Positions 1 through 10,584 of a stretch of DNA of 64,000 nucleotides are shown here, piece by piece. The translations under genes were made by a program, and so were the position numbers. How positions within the stretch are numbered: the first letter of the stretch is position 1; each line of letters opens with the position of its first letter. Origin of the DNA: Nocardia flavorosea NBRC 108225 (GTDB lineage Bacteria > Actinomycetota > Actinomycetes > Mycobacteriales > Mycobacteriaceae); contig NZ_BDCG01000004.1 in the NCBI RefSeq assembly GCF_001613385.1, positions 310,001 through 374,000 of the forward strand. The letters are read 5' to 3'. The notes beneath the pieces are model-generated. The model did no database searches and was not told the origin of the DNA. It saw only the letters and a list, made by a program, of their open reading frames with translations.

Positions 1-196
1 CCTTCTTGATCTCACCGGTGACCTCCGCCTTGGCCAGCGCCACCTCGGCGCGGACCAGGGTCGAGACCTGTTCGGAGGCGTCGCGGACCAGGCTGCCGAA
101 ACTGGCCGAGGCATGCGGGTCGATCTCGGACAGCGGAATCGAGGTGACAGTGCCGCCTCGTGCGCCGTCGCCGTTACCGCCCTGTGTGACACTCAC
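1..196 (-). CDS. Putative phage-holin-family (DUF1469-like) membrane protein, N-terminal part
   Basis: Partial gene running off the left edge; only about 65 N-terminal residues are visible. GTG start at 196 with a GGGAGAGG ribosome site nine bases upstream. The visible part is a hydrophilic N-terminus followed by a helix (SLVRDASEQVSTLVRAEVAL) typical of the actinobacterial holin-X/DUF1469 family, in which this helix precedes the membrane segments; those lie outside the window. It sits 37 bases downstream of nhaA on the same strand, so the two are probably co-transcribed. In mycobacteria a protein of this type (Rv3669) lies near acs, which agrees. The family name is inferred from a short fragment. 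Confidence 0.6.
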   Translation of the reverse strand, partial: MSVTQGGNGDGARGGTVTSIPLSEIDPHASASFGSLVRDASEQVSTLVRAEVALAKAEVTGEIKK

Positions 197-233
197 GTGG
201 TCGACCCTCTCCCTGTCCCGATTCTGCTCGGTC

Positions 234-1448
234 TTACTGTTCTGGTTCTAGCGCATCCGCGTCACGTTGCGCTTGGTGGACACGCCCACGCCGCAACAGT
301 AGCGCCGAACCGATCAGCGATGCGGCCATGGATGTCACCAGCACCGCGGCTTTGGCCAATTCGGCGGATGCGGGATAGTCCTCCAATGCGAGTTCCGCCA
401 CGAGCAGGCTAACGGTGAACCCGATCGCACCCAGCACCGACAGGGCGAACATATCGAGATACGCGAGGTTCGCGGGGCGTTTGGCGAGCCCGGTGCGGAT
501 CGCGACCCAGCTGATCCCGAAGATGCCGATGGTCTTGCCCAGCAGCAGGCCGAGGATGATCGCCAGAGAGAGCCGTTCGGTGAACAGGTCACCCAGGACT
601 TCGCCGTTGATCGGCACGCCCGAGGCGAACAGCGCGAACAGCGGTACACACAGACCGGCCGAAATCGGCTGGAACTTGTGTTCCCAGCGGGTGGCGGGCG
701 CTTCGTCCTCACCTTCGTCGGTGCGGACGCGGGTGAGCAAGCCGCAGGCGACCCCGGCGAGAGTCGGATGAATATGTGCTTCGTGCAGCGCGTACCAGCA
801 CAGCAGCGCGAGCGGGATATAGATCAGCGGGGAGTTCCAGCGCCGATGCTGGGCGAACCACCAGGCGGCGCAGCATGCGAGCGCTACCAGCAGCCAGGTG
901 AGTGCCAGCCCGGTGGTGAACAGCACCGCGATGAGCAAGATCGCCATCAGATCGTCCACCACGGCGAGGCTGAGCAGGAAGACCCGAGCGCTGGCGGGGA
1001 TCCGGGACCCGGTCATCGCCAGCACCGCCAGCGCGAAGGCGATATCGGTGGCGACCGGGACGGCCCAGGCGCGGTCCATGCCCACGACACCGAAACCGAC
1101 GCCGTAGGCGATCAGCGCGGGGGTCATCACACCGCCCACAGCCGCGATGATCGGCAGCGCGGCCCGTTTGGGGTCGGCCAGTTCACCGACCACGAGTTCG
1201 CGTTTGAGTTCCAGCCCGACGACGAAGAAGAAGATGGCCAGCAGGCCGTCCTTGACCCAGTCGGCGGCGGTCAGGTCGAGGTGCAGGGGCGGAATCGCCA
1301 GATGGGTTTCGGTGAGAGTCAGATAGCTCTCACCCCACGGTGAGTTCACCCAGAGCAGCGCCACCGCGGCGGCGACCAACAACAGTGAACCGCCCACGGT
1401 TTCGGTGCGCAGATATCTGGCGAGTTCCGACCGGGGGCTACTCAGCAC
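234..1448 (-). CDS. nhaA: Na+/H+ antiporter NhaA
   Basis: 404-aa integral membrane protein that exchanges internal Na+ for external H+ in pH and sodium homeostasis. The NhaA signatures are present: VATDIAFALAVL (the aspartate equivalent to E. coli D133), LAVVDDLMAILL (the D163/D164 pair that carries Na+/H+) and a lysine in LGKTIGIFG near the position of K300. About a dozen hydrophobic segments match the usual topology, and the length is normal for the family. GTG start at 1448 with AAAGG 11 bases upstream; there is no better start further in. The soluble C-terminus is Arg/Glu-rich. The gene precedes the holin-like gene and is separated from acs by a gap of about 430 bases. Confidence 0.95.
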   Translation of the reverse strand: MLSSPRSELARYLRTETVGGSLLLVAAAVALLWVNSPWGESYLTLTETHLAIPPLHLDLTAADWVKDGLLAIFFFVVGLELKRELVVGELADPKRAALPIIAAVGGVMTPALIAYGVGFGVVGMDRAWAVPVATDIAFALAVLAMTGSRIPASARVFLLSLAVVDDLMAILLIAVLFTTGLALTWLLVALACCAAWWFAQHRRWNSPLIYIPLALLCWYALHEAHIHPTLAGVACGLLTRVRTDEGEDEAPATRWEHKFQPISAGLCVPLFALFASGVPINGEVLGDLFTERLSLAIILGLLLGKTIGIFGISWVAIRTGLAKRPANLAYLDMFALSVLGAIGFTVSLLVAELALEDYPASAELAKAAVLVTSMAASLIGSALLLRRGRVHQAQRDADALEPEQ

Positions 1449-1876
1449 GGGGAACCTTTCGGTCGTACGGACAATTGCTGCGTCCGCTCGACCGGGTGAT
1501 CACCGGCGAACGCACGACCTTCTCGCCGACCAGACTTCCCGGCACACCATATGCAATCTTAACGGTCGGTAATCCGGCGTTCGCCACGCACACCTCCGAA
1601 CGGGTTCGCCCCTCGGATCGACGCGTTATGGACTACCACGCCGGCCACCCTGTTCCGGACGCCTGGCGGGCTGCGCGAGCGACCAGCAACCCTTGGCGGT
1701 ACCCGGCAGCGCGGAACACCGGTTCGGCACTCGCCGGCAGCGCGCCGCTCGGGTGTGCAGGCAAGGACGTTCGGCGCCTGGGCGGGCTCACCCGATCGCC
1801 GGGAGCGATGTCGGCGTCGAACTCGTGCCCCGTGCGGGCCCGGGAAGCGTGGGCTGTCCCGGGCCCGGCGAGTGGG
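1449..1876. other. Intergenic gap between nhaA and acs
   Basis: This 428-base stretch holds no convincing gene on either strand; open frames here are short, Arg/Ala-rich by-products of high GC. It must contain the nhaA promoter, but I cannot place one with confidence. Its acs-proximal end carries the palindrome listed separately. Confidence 0.6.
1836..1866 (-). terminator. Hairpin downstream of acs
   Basis: Perfect 10-bp inverted repeat GGGCCCGGGA / TCCCGGGCCC with an 11-base loop, starting 10 bases past the acs stop on the acs-transcribed strand. There is no U-tract, as is common for actinobacterial hairpin terminators. Confidence 0.6.
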
Positions 1877-3823
<1,947 letters not shown>

Positions 3824-3869
3824 CTGAGTCACTTCCTTCGCGTTACCTGCACCATGAGGGCTGACTGTG

Positions 3870-3875
3870 ACCCTA
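3870..3875 (-). promoter_or_regulatory. Probable -10 box of acs
   Basis: TAGGGT on the minus strand, placing a transcription start near 3863 and a leader of about 40 bases before the acs ribosome site. No clear -35 hexamer; three phased repeats lie just upstream (3907-3962). Confidence 0.4.
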
Positions 3876-3906
3876 AACTCTCCCGGCCCCGGCCGTGCGC
3901 ATCCCC

Positions 3907-3962
3907 GGACGAAAGGCCGCGGACATGGGACGAACGGCCGCCGGGACCGGATGAACGGTCGT
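3907..3962. repeat. Three 21-bp-phased direct repeats between acs and dpp promoters
   Basis: The 14-base core GGACGAAAGGCCGC recurs as GGACGAACGGCCGC and GGATGAACGGTCGT at exactly 21-bp spacing (3907, 3928, 3949). Twenty-one base pairs is two helical turns, so the cores face the same side of the DNA, as in regulator-binding arrays. Because 21 is also a multiple of three the repeat would read as a 7-residue protein repeat, but neither neighbouring gene plausibly extends through it. Confidence 0.6.
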
Positions 3963-4066
3963 CCGCAACCGGGCGCGAAGTTCGCGAAGCCGCGCGTGAC
4001 CGAGCGTGTGCCGGTATCCTCGGTCAACTCTTGACACCGAGCGGAGCGAACGAGCGGGGAGTTTGG

Positions 4067-5680
4067 GTGCGGGGAGCGTCGTGGTCGTGGCGGGCGATCG
4101 GTTTGGTGCTGGTACTGGCGGCTGTAGCGATGCTGCCCGCCTGCACGGTGACGCCGGCGCTGGGTGATTCCATTGCCGTCAACGGTTCGGAGCCGCAGAA
4201 TCCGCTGGTGCCGTCGAATACGAACGAGAACGGCGGCGGGCGGATCGTCGACCGGTTGTTCGCGGGGCTGCGCCGGATCGCCGCCGACGGCAGCCTGCAC
4301 GACGAGGTCGCCGAATCCATCGAGACCACCGATCAGCAGCACTACCGCATCCGCCTGGAATCCGGCTGGACGTTCAGCGACGGCTCACCGGTCACTGCCC
4401 ATTCCTTTGTGGACGCCTGGAACTACGGTGCCCTGATCACCAACGCCCAGTTGCAGAGCTATACCTACGAGCCGATCGTCGGTTTCGAAGATGTTCAGGC
4501 CGATCCGCCGCGGGCGCAGACCATGTCGGGTCTGCGGGTGCTCGACGATCTCACCTTCACCGTGGACCTGAAGGTACCCACCATCGATTTCCGCACCCGC
4601 CTGGCCTATGCCCCTTACTACCCGCTGCCCGCGGCGGCGTTCGCGGATATGGAGGCATTCGGGCAGCACCCGATCGGCAACGGCCCCTACCGTTTCGCGG
4701 GTCCGGAGGCGTGGCAGCACGATGTGAAACTCGATGTGGTGCCGAACGAGTCGTACCGGGGTGGGCGGCCGGCCCGGAACAAGGGTCTGACCTTCGTCTT
4801 CTATTCCGATATCGATGCCGCCTATGCCGATCTGCTCGCCGGCAACCTGGATGTGCTCGATACGGTTCCCACCAGCGCGCTGACCGTCGTCCACGCCGAC
4901 CTGGGGGATCGTGCCGTCACCGCGGCGACCGCGAAGAACCAGTGGATCGGTACGCAACCGGGACTCCCGCATTTCGGCGGTGAGGAGGGGCGGCTGCGCC
5001 GGCATGCGATATCGCGGGCTATCGACCGGCAGGCCATCGGCGACAAGATCTTCCGCGGTACCCGCGCGCCCGCCCGCGACTACACCTCCAGCGTGCTGCC
5101 CGGTTTCGACGACGACCTGCCGGGATCGGAGGTTCTCGAGTTCGATCCGGTGCAGGCGCGCAGGCTGTGGGCGCGGGCGAACGAGATCGCGCCGTGGAGT
5201 GGCCGCTTCGAGATCGCGTACAACGCGGACGGCGACCATCAGCCCTGGGTCGACGCGGTCGCGAACAGTATCAAGAACACCCTCGGTATCGAGGCGGTCG
5301 GGGCTGCCTATCCGACGTTCAAACAGTTACGCGACCAGATCACCTCGCGGACCGTCGGTAAGGCCTTCCGGTCCGGCTGGCAGGGCGACTATCCGACCAT
5401 GCTCCAGTTCCTCGAGCCCTCGTTCCTCAGCCATTCCGAAACCAACGATTTCGACTACCACAACCCCGAATTCGACGCCCTCATCGCGGCCGCCGAAGCC
5501 GCGGCGACCGAGCCGGAATCGTGGGCGCTCGTCGCCCGGGCCCAGACGGTTCTCCTGCACGATCTACCCACTATTCCGGTCTTCGACTATGTGAACTCGT
5601 CCGGATACTCCGACCGCGTCCGCGGAGTCACCTTCGGCTGGAACGGGATGGCGGATTTCGAGAATCTCGAGTTGATATGA
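4067..5680 (+). CDS. Peptide/opine ABC transporter substrate-binding lipoprotein (DppA/OppA family)
   Basis: 537-aa extracytoplasmic solute receptor of SBP family 5 (SBP_bac_5), which captures oligopeptides or similar solutes and hands them to the permeases encoded next. The start is GTG 4067, with GGGGAG close upstream. The N-terminus is a short Arg segment, a hydrophobic stretch and a lipobox LPAC with the lipid-modified cysteine at residue 26. Family features include the N-terminal SEPQNPLVPSNTNE region, the TFSDGSPVTAHSFVDAWNY block and the conserved NGPYRF. A much longer open frame runs upstream, but its sequence is not protein-like. First gene of a four-gene operon equivalent to Rv3666c-Rv3663c. 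A TATCCT -10-like box sits at 4015-4020. Confidence 0.93.
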   Translation: MRGASWSWRAIGLVLVLAAVAMLPACTVTPALGDSIAVNGSEPQNPLVPSNTNENGGGRIVDRLFAGLRRIAADGSLHDEVAESIETTDQQHYRIRLESGWTFSDGSPVTAHSFVDAWNYGALITNAQLQSYTYEPIVGFEDVQADPPRAQTMSGLRVLDDLTFTVDLKVPTIDFRTRLAYAPYYPLPAAAFADMEAFGQHPIGNGPYRFAGPEAWQHDVKLDVVPNESYRGGRPARNKGLTFVFYSDIDAAYADLLAGNLDVLDTVPTSALTVVHADLGDRAVTAATAKNQWIGTQPGLPHFGGEEGRLRRHAISRAIDRQAIGDKIFRGTRAPARDYTSSVLPGFDDDLPGSEVLEFDPVQARRLWARANEIAPWSGRFEIAYNADGDHQPWVDAVANSIKNTLGIEAVGAAYPTFKQLRDQITSRTVGKAFRSGWQGDYPTMLQFLEPSFLSHSETNDFDYHNPEFDALIAAAEAAATEPESWALVARAQTVLLHDLPTIPVFDYVNSSGYSDRVRGVTFGWNGMADFENLELI

Positions 5681-5711
5681 CGCCCGGACCCCACAGGCGT
5701 GAGGAGCGCGT

Positions 5712-6638
5712 ATGGCCTGGTACGTAGTGCGGCGTCTGCTGCAGATGGTTCCGGTGTTCTTCGGCGCCACCCTGCTCGTCTACTTCCTGATCTACAAGAT
5801 CTCCGGAGGTTCGGTGGCGGCGCTGGCCGGTGACCGCACCCTCACCCCCGCCCTGGAGGAGCAACTGCGCGCGCGGTACCACCTGGACCGTTCCTTCTTC
5901 GTGCAGTACTTCTACTACCTCAAAGGCATCTTCACCTTCGATCTGGGCACCTCGTTCTCCGGCCGTTCGGTGAAAGACGAACTGGTACGCGCATTTCCGA
6001 TCACCTTCCGGCTCGCGATCCTGGCGCTGGTGTTCGAGGCGGTGCTCGGGGTGCTGTTCGGTGTCCTGGCCGGATTGCGTAAGGGCAAATTGTTCGATTC
6101 GGCCATGCTGGTGGTGAGCCTGCTGGTGATCGCGATACCGGTTTTCGTCCTCGGCTTCCTTGCACAATTCCTGTTCGGCGTGAAATGGGGGATCGCACCC
6201 GTCACGGTCGGCGCGGACGCGAGCTGGGGTCGCCTGGTGGTGCCCGCGCTGGTGCTGGGCTCGCTTTCGTTCGCCTACGTTCTGCGGCTGACCCGCAATT
6301 CGGTCGCGGACAATCGAGACGCCGACTATGTGCGTACGGCGACGGCCAAGGGCCTGCCCCGGCGCCGCGTGGTCCCCGTCCACATCCTGCGGAATTCGCT
6401 CATACCGGTGGTCACCTTCCTGGGGGCAGACCTCGGCGCGCTCATGGGCGGCGCGATCGTCACCGAGGGCATTTTCAACGTCCCCGGTGTCGGCGGCACG
6501 CTGTATCAGGCGGTGGTGCGGGGTGAAGCGCCGACCGTGGTTTCCTTCGTCACGGTGCTGATCGTGGTGTTCCTGCTCGCCAACCTCGTGGTGGACCTGC
6601 TGTACGCGGTACTCGACCCCCGGATCCGTTATGCCTGA
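5712..6638 (+). CDS. Peptide ABC transporter permease, DppB type
   Basis: 308-aa inner-membrane permease with an N-terminal membrane helix (RRLLQMVPVFFGATLLVYFL), four or five further helices, and the BPD_transp_1 coupling region DADYVRTATAKGLPRRRV, the EAA-type loop that contacts the ATPase. The RNSLIPVVTFLG and GIFNVPGVG segments are typical of DppB. Start ATG 5712, with GAGGAG a few bases upstream. It lies 31 bases after the receptor gene and 14 bases before the second permease, so it is co-transcribed with both. Confidence 0.93.
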   Translation: MAWYVVRRLLQMVPVFFGATLLVYFLIYKISGGSVAALAGDRTLTPALEEQLRARYHLDRSFFVQYFYYLKGIFTFDLGTSFSGRSVKDELVRAFPITFRLAILALVFEAVLGVLFGVLAGLRKGKLFDSAMLVVSLLVIAIPVFVLGFLAQFLFGVKWGIAPVTVGADASWGRLVVPALVLGSLSFAYVLRLTRNSVADNRDADYVRTATAKGLPRRRVVPVHILRNSLIPVVTFLGADLGALMGGAIVTEGIFNVPGVGGTLYQAVVRGEAPTVVSFVTVLIVVFLLANLVVDLLYAVLDPRIRYA

Positions 6639-6652
6639 ACAGGAGTGCGGCA

Positions 6653-7606
6653 ATGTCGGATGAGCTGCCCCGCCGTCCCGGCCGGCAACGCTGGGTCGCC
6701 GAACCGGACGCAGTGACAGTGGAGCCCGCCGATCGGGTCCGGGTCGCGGGCGCACCGCGCGGATTCTGGGGTCAGGCCTGGCGGAATCTGCGCAGCAATC
6801 CGCTGTTCTGGATCGCGGCGGCGCTCATTCTGCTCGTGGTCGCGGTGGCCGCGTTCCCCGGACTGTTCACCGGCCAGGACCCGCGCTACTGCCTGGTGGA
6901 CAACAGTCTGCTGCCGCCGAGTTCGGCGCATTGGTTCGGTTTCGACCTGCAGGGCTGCGATATATACGCGCGTACCGTTTACGGGGCGCGGGCCTCCATC
7001 CTCACCGGAGTCGGGGCTGCGACGTTGTTCGTCCTTATCGGAGCCACTCTGGGGGCGTTGGCCGGCTATTACGGTGGACTGCTCGATTCGGTCATATCCA
7101 GGATCTCGGAGATCGTCTACGCCATCCCGCTCATGCTCGCCGCCATCGTTCTCATGCAGCTGTCCACCGAGCGCACCATCTGGCTGGTGATCGGCACCCT
7201 GGCCGGCTTCACGTGGCCCCAGGCTGCGCGTATCGCCCGCGGTTCGGTGATCGCTGCGAATAACAGCGAATATGTCCTGGCCGCCCGCGCTCTGGGCGTA
7301 TCCCGCCTCGGCATTCTGATCCGCCATGTGCTGCCGAACTCGGTGGGCCCGATCATCGTGGTGACAGCGATCTGGCTGGGCGTTTTCATCGTCACCGAGG
7401 CGACACTGTCGTTCCTGGGCGTCGGCCTGCCACCGACCGAGGTTTCCTGGGGAGCCGATATCGCCACCGGCCAGCAGCAGTTGCGCGGAGGTTCGCTGAT
7501 TCTGTTCTTCCCGGCCACCGCCCTGGCGCTGACGGTGCTCAGCTTCATCATGCTCGGCGACGCGCTGGGCGACGCCATCGATCCGAAAACCCGGCGGTCC
7601 CGGTGA
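6653..7606 (+). CDS. Peptide ABC transporter permease, DppC type
   Basis: 317-aa second permease, which pairs with the DppB-like subunit. A hydrophilic N-terminal tail of about 35 residues is followed by a membrane helix (NPLFWIAAALILLVVAVAAF), the DppC-specific segment with HWFGFDLQGCDIYARTVYG, and the EAA loop EYVLAARALGVSRLGILIRH. The C-terminal GDALGDAIDPKTR is a common ending in this family. ATG 6653 with AGGAG nine bases upstream. Confidence 0.93.
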   Translation: MSDELPRRPGRQRWVAEPDAVTVEPADRVRVAGAPRGFWGQAWRNLRSNPLFWIAAALILLVVAVAAFPGLFTGQDPRYCLVDNSLLPPSSAHWFGFDLQGCDIYARTVYGARASILTGVGAATLFVLIGATLGALAGYYGGLLDSVISRISEIVYAIPLMLAAIVLMQLSTERTIWLVIGTLAGFTWPQAARIARGSVIAANNSEYVLAARALGVSRLGILIRHVLPNSVGPIIVVTAIWLGVFIVTEATLSFLGVGLPPTEVSWGADIATGQQQLRGGSLILFFPATALALTVLSFIMLGDALGDAIDPKTRRSR

Positions 7607-7685
7607 AGGACGGAAACCGGCGAATACGGCCGGCCGGAAGCCGGTACGGCGCACCGTATCCGCGGACCCGAGACAGGAAGCGATC

Positions 7686-9335
7686 ATGACCGGTGCCACC
7701 GACGACCGCCCATTGCTGGAGATCCGGGATCTCCACATCGCTTTCGGAGCCGGCGACGACAGCGTCGAAGCGGTACGCGGTATCGATCTCAGCGTGTACA
7801 CCGGCGAAACCGTGGCGATCGTCGGGGAGAGCGGATCCGGTAAATCGACCACCGCGCACGCCGTCCTCGGCCTGTTGCCGCCCGGTGGCCGAATCACCGG
7901 CGGCAGTATCCGCTTCCACGGTACGGAACTGGCCCGCGCGCCGGAATCCCGGCTGCTGGCCGTGCGCGGGACCGAGATCGGTTTCGTACCGCAGGATCCG
8001 ATGTCGAATCTCGACCCGGTCTATACGATCGGCTTCCAGATCCGGGAGACCCTGGTCGCCGACGGTGTAGCCCGCGGCCGGGCGGCCCGGGAACGGACGG
8101 TGGAATTACTGCGCGCCGCCGGAATACCCGACCCGGAACGCCGGGCGGGCCAGTACCCGCACGAACTGTCCGGCGGGCTGCGGCAGCGCGCGCTGATCGC
8201 CATGGCCTTGTCCGCGCGACCGGCGCTGTTGATCGCCGACGAACCCACATCGGCCCTGGACGTCACCGTGCAGCGCCGGATTCTCGACCACATAGACAGT
8301 CTCACCGGTGAATTCGGCACGGCCATGCTGCTCATCACCCACGACCTGGCTTTGGCCGCCGAACGTGCGGAACACCTGGTCGTGCTGTATCGGGGCCGCG
8401 TTGTCGAATCGGGTCCGGCGCTCGAACTACTGCGGGATCCGCGCCATGCCTACACCCGGAAACTGGTCGATTCGGCACCTTCGCTGGCCGCCGGGCGGCG
8501 AGTGGCGCGTATCCGCGATGCCGAGGTCCGGGCGGGCACACAACCGATCCTGGTCGCCGACCGGCTCACCAAGCGCTACCGGGTGCGCGGTTCGGCCCCG
8601 TGGCGCTCGCGGGAGAGCACGGCCGCGGAGAACGTCTCATTCCGCCTGGACCGCGGCACCACCACTGCGCTGGTCGGCGAATCGGGTTCCGGAAAATCGA
8701 CGGTTGCCCAACTGGTCCTCGGTCTGCTCGACCCCAGCTCGGGGTCGGTGATTTTCGACGGTACCGATCTCGCGCGGCTGTCCAGGCGTGAACAGACCCG
8801 CTTCCGCCGCCGGGTACAGCCCATTTTCCAGAACCCCTACGCCTCGCTCGACCCGATGTACTCGATCCACCGGTGCATCGCCGAACCATTGTGGACCCAC
8901 CGCCTCGGAACCCGTGCCGAACGCGATGCCCGGGTCCGTGAACTGCTGGATCAGGTCGCGCTGCCGGCCGATATCGCATCCCGCTACCCCAACGAACTGT
9001 CCGGCGGGCAGCGGCAACGGGTCGCCATCGCCCGGGCACTGGCCCTGGAACCGGATCTGCTGGTCTGCGACGAGGCGGTTTCGGCGCTCGACGTGCTCGT
9101 CCAGGCCAATATCCTGGACCTACTGGATCGTCTGCAGCGCGACCTGGGTCTCACCTACCTCTTCATCACCCATGATCTGGCCGTGGTCCGCCAGATCGCG
9201 GACGAGGTCCTGGTGATGCACGACGGCCGCATCGTCGAGGCAGCACCGACCGAGCAGATCTTCGAATCACCCGCCGAGGAGTACACGCGCAGCCTGCTCG
9301 CGGCCATTCCGGGGCGGGACCTGCTCGTCGGGTAA
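7686..9335 (+). CDS. Dual-domain peptide ABC transporter ATPase (DppD-DppF fusion)
   Basis: 549 aa comprising two complete ABC ATPase domains in one chain, which energise the two permeases upstream. Each half has a Walker A GESGSGKST, a signature (LSGGLRQR in the first half, LSGGQRQR in the second), a Walker B (LLIADEPTSALD and LLVCDEAVSALD) and the switch histidine in ITHDLA. The fused arrangement matches Rv3663c and many actinobacterial peptide transporters. In the second half the usual DEP of Walker B reads DEA. ATG 7686 with AGGAAG just upstream; the 79-base gap from the permease gene is the largest in the operon. Confidence 0.94.
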   Translation: MTGATDDRPLLEIRDLHIAFGAGDDSVEAVRGIDLSVYTGETVAIVGESGSGKSTTAHAVLGLLPPGGRITGGSIRFHGTELARAPESRLLAVRGTEIGFVPQDPMSNLDPVYTIGFQIRETLVADGVARGRAARERTVELLRAAGIPDPERRAGQYPHELSGGLRQRALIAMALSARPALLIADEPTSALDVTVQRRILDHIDSLTGEFGTAMLLITHDLALAAERAEHLVVLYRGRVVESGPALELLRDPRHAYTRKLVDSAPSLAAGRRVARIRDAEVRAGTQPILVADRLTKRYRVRGSAPWRSRESTAAENVSFRLDRGTTTALVGESGSGKSTVAQLVLGLLDPSSGSVIFDGTDLARLSRREQTRFRRRVQPIFQNPYASLDPMYSIHRCIAEPLWTHRLGTRAERDARVRELLDQVALPADIASRYPNELSGGQRQRVAIARALALEPDLLVCDEAVSALDVLVQANILDLLDRLQRDLGLTYLFITHDLAVVRQIADEVLVMHDGRIVEAAPTEQIFESPAEEYTRSLLAAIPGRDLLVG

Positions 9336-9393
9336 CGGGGACCACGCGGGTCTCGCACCCGCCCTGCCGCCGCGCCGCGTAGCCTGCTACCCC

Positions 9394-10140
9394 GTGACCG
9401 ATCCGCTCGCGCCCCTCACCGAACTGCCCGGTGTCCGGGCCGCCGCCGACAAGGCCCGCGACGCATTGGCCGAGGTACACCGGCACAAAGCCAATCGCCG
9501 GGGCTGGCCGACCACCGCGGCCGAGGCTGCGGTCCGCGCCGCGCGATCCTCGGCGGCGCTCGACGGCGGCAGTACCGAACTCCCGGCCGACGGCGCGGTC
9601 GCCGATCCGATCCTGGCCGGGGCGCTGCGCGTGGGGCAGGCCCTGGAAGGCGATGCGCTGCGCAACCTGGTCGGGGTCTGGGAGCGGGCGCCGCTGCAGG
9701 CGCTGGCCCGGCTGCACCTGCTGGCCGCCGCGGACCTGGTCGACGACGAAGGCGAACTGGGCCGGCCGCGTGCCCACGGAGGTGTTGCCGAACGCTTGGA
9801 CGTTCTGGCTCAGACCCTGCTGTCCACCTCGGCACCCGCCCCGGTGACGGCAGCTGTGGTTCACGGTGAGCTGATGACGCTGAAACCGTTCGGGACCGCG
9901 GACGCAATGGTCGCCCGGGCGGCGTCGCGGCTGGTGACCGTGTCCAGCGGGCTGGATCCGCACGCGCTCGGTGTACCGGAGGTTTTCCTGTTGCGGCGCC
10001 GGCAGGCCTACCTGGACGCGGCGGCGGGTTTCGGCGCCGGTACCGCCGCGGGAGTCGGCGGATGGGTGGTTTTCTGTTGCGGGGCACTCGAAGACGGCGC
10101 CCGGGAAGCGATGTCGATCGCAGAGGCGGCAGCCGGCTGA
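9394..10140 (+). CDS. Rv3662c-like protein with a degenerate Fic fold
   Basis: 248 aa. The genomic position, between the dpp operon and the Rv3661-like phosphatase, matches Rv3662c of M. tuberculosis. An N-terminal SSAALDGG resembles the SS-x-IEG stretch of Fic proteins. Residues VHGELMTLKPFGTADAMVAR align with the Fic core HPFxDGNGRxxR, keeping Pro-Phe and the last Arg but replacing the catalytic His with Lys and losing the GNGR nucleotide loop. A C-terminal RRRQAYLDAAAGF...GGWVVFCCGAL resembles the Fic tail helices. I infer a catalytically dead or repurposed Fic-fold protein; some databases call such proteins oxidoreductases, for which I see no support. GTG 9394 lies 7-8 bases after TAGCCT, so the message is probably leaderless. 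Confidence 0.7.
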   Translation: MTDPLAPLTELPGVRAAADKARDALAEVHRHKANRRGWPTTAAEAAVRAARSSAALDGGSTELPADGAVADPILAGALRVGQALEGDALRNLVGVWERAPLQALARLHLLAAADLVDDEGELGRPRAHGGVAERLDVLAQTLLSTSAPAPVTAAVVHGELMTLKPFGTADAMVARAASRLVTVSSGLDPHALGVPEVFLLRRRQAYLDAAAGFGAGTAAGVGGWVVFCCGALEDGAREAMSIAEAAAG

Positions 10141-10584
10141 GTTCGAACGCGGCCGCCCCCGCATGTTAAAGCGGGCGGCGTGGTCCTTTGGACCTCACCG
10201 CCCGCGAGCACGGACTACCCGGTTACCATGCGTGCTGAAATGGGTTGTGTTCTCCGGCCTCGGCGTTCCTCCGGGCTCCGCAGCAGCTCATCCCCGCAGC
10301 TATGCGAGGCCATCGCCGGCAACGAACCGGATTTCGCAGGCCCACAACACTCCTGCCCTTGTCGCGGCGAGCTCCGCGTGGGTACCTGGTGTCCGTGCTG
10401 GGAAGGGTGGGTCGGGAGGCGGAGCCTTCTCTTCCGGCTGCGCCTTGGCCTTCCGTCCTTCCGTGCCTCCATTTCTACACTGTGATTGCACTCACATCAA
10501 GCCTTCGTGGAACATCGCCGGACATTCGCCGAACGGTCCCGTGAATCGGAGGAATGTGCTATAAGACCAGGTGGATGGACATCT
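10141..10584. other. Gap after the Fic-like gene
   Basis: 444 bases between two convergent genes. A terminator hairpin is listed separately. The rest is GC-rich with imperfect palindromes (GGAGGCGGAGCC facing CGGCTGCGCC near 10425-10450) and no open frame that looks like protein. I see no RNA gene here. Confidence 0.5.
10171..10205 (+). terminator. Hairpin after the Fic-like gene
   Basis: GCGGGCGG pairs with CCGCCCGC, and an inner GGTCC/GGACC closes a TTTG loop. It begins 31 bases past the stop codon. Confidence 0.6.

Noticed and set aside
3907..3962. CRISPR-like array
   Set aside because: Only three units with seven-base gaps; no spacers and no cas genes.
10245..10544. Small plus-strand gene between the Fic-like and HAD genes
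   Set aside because: Composition Arg/Pro/Leu-rich, overlapping frames on both strands are equally open, no ribosome site; treated as non-coding.
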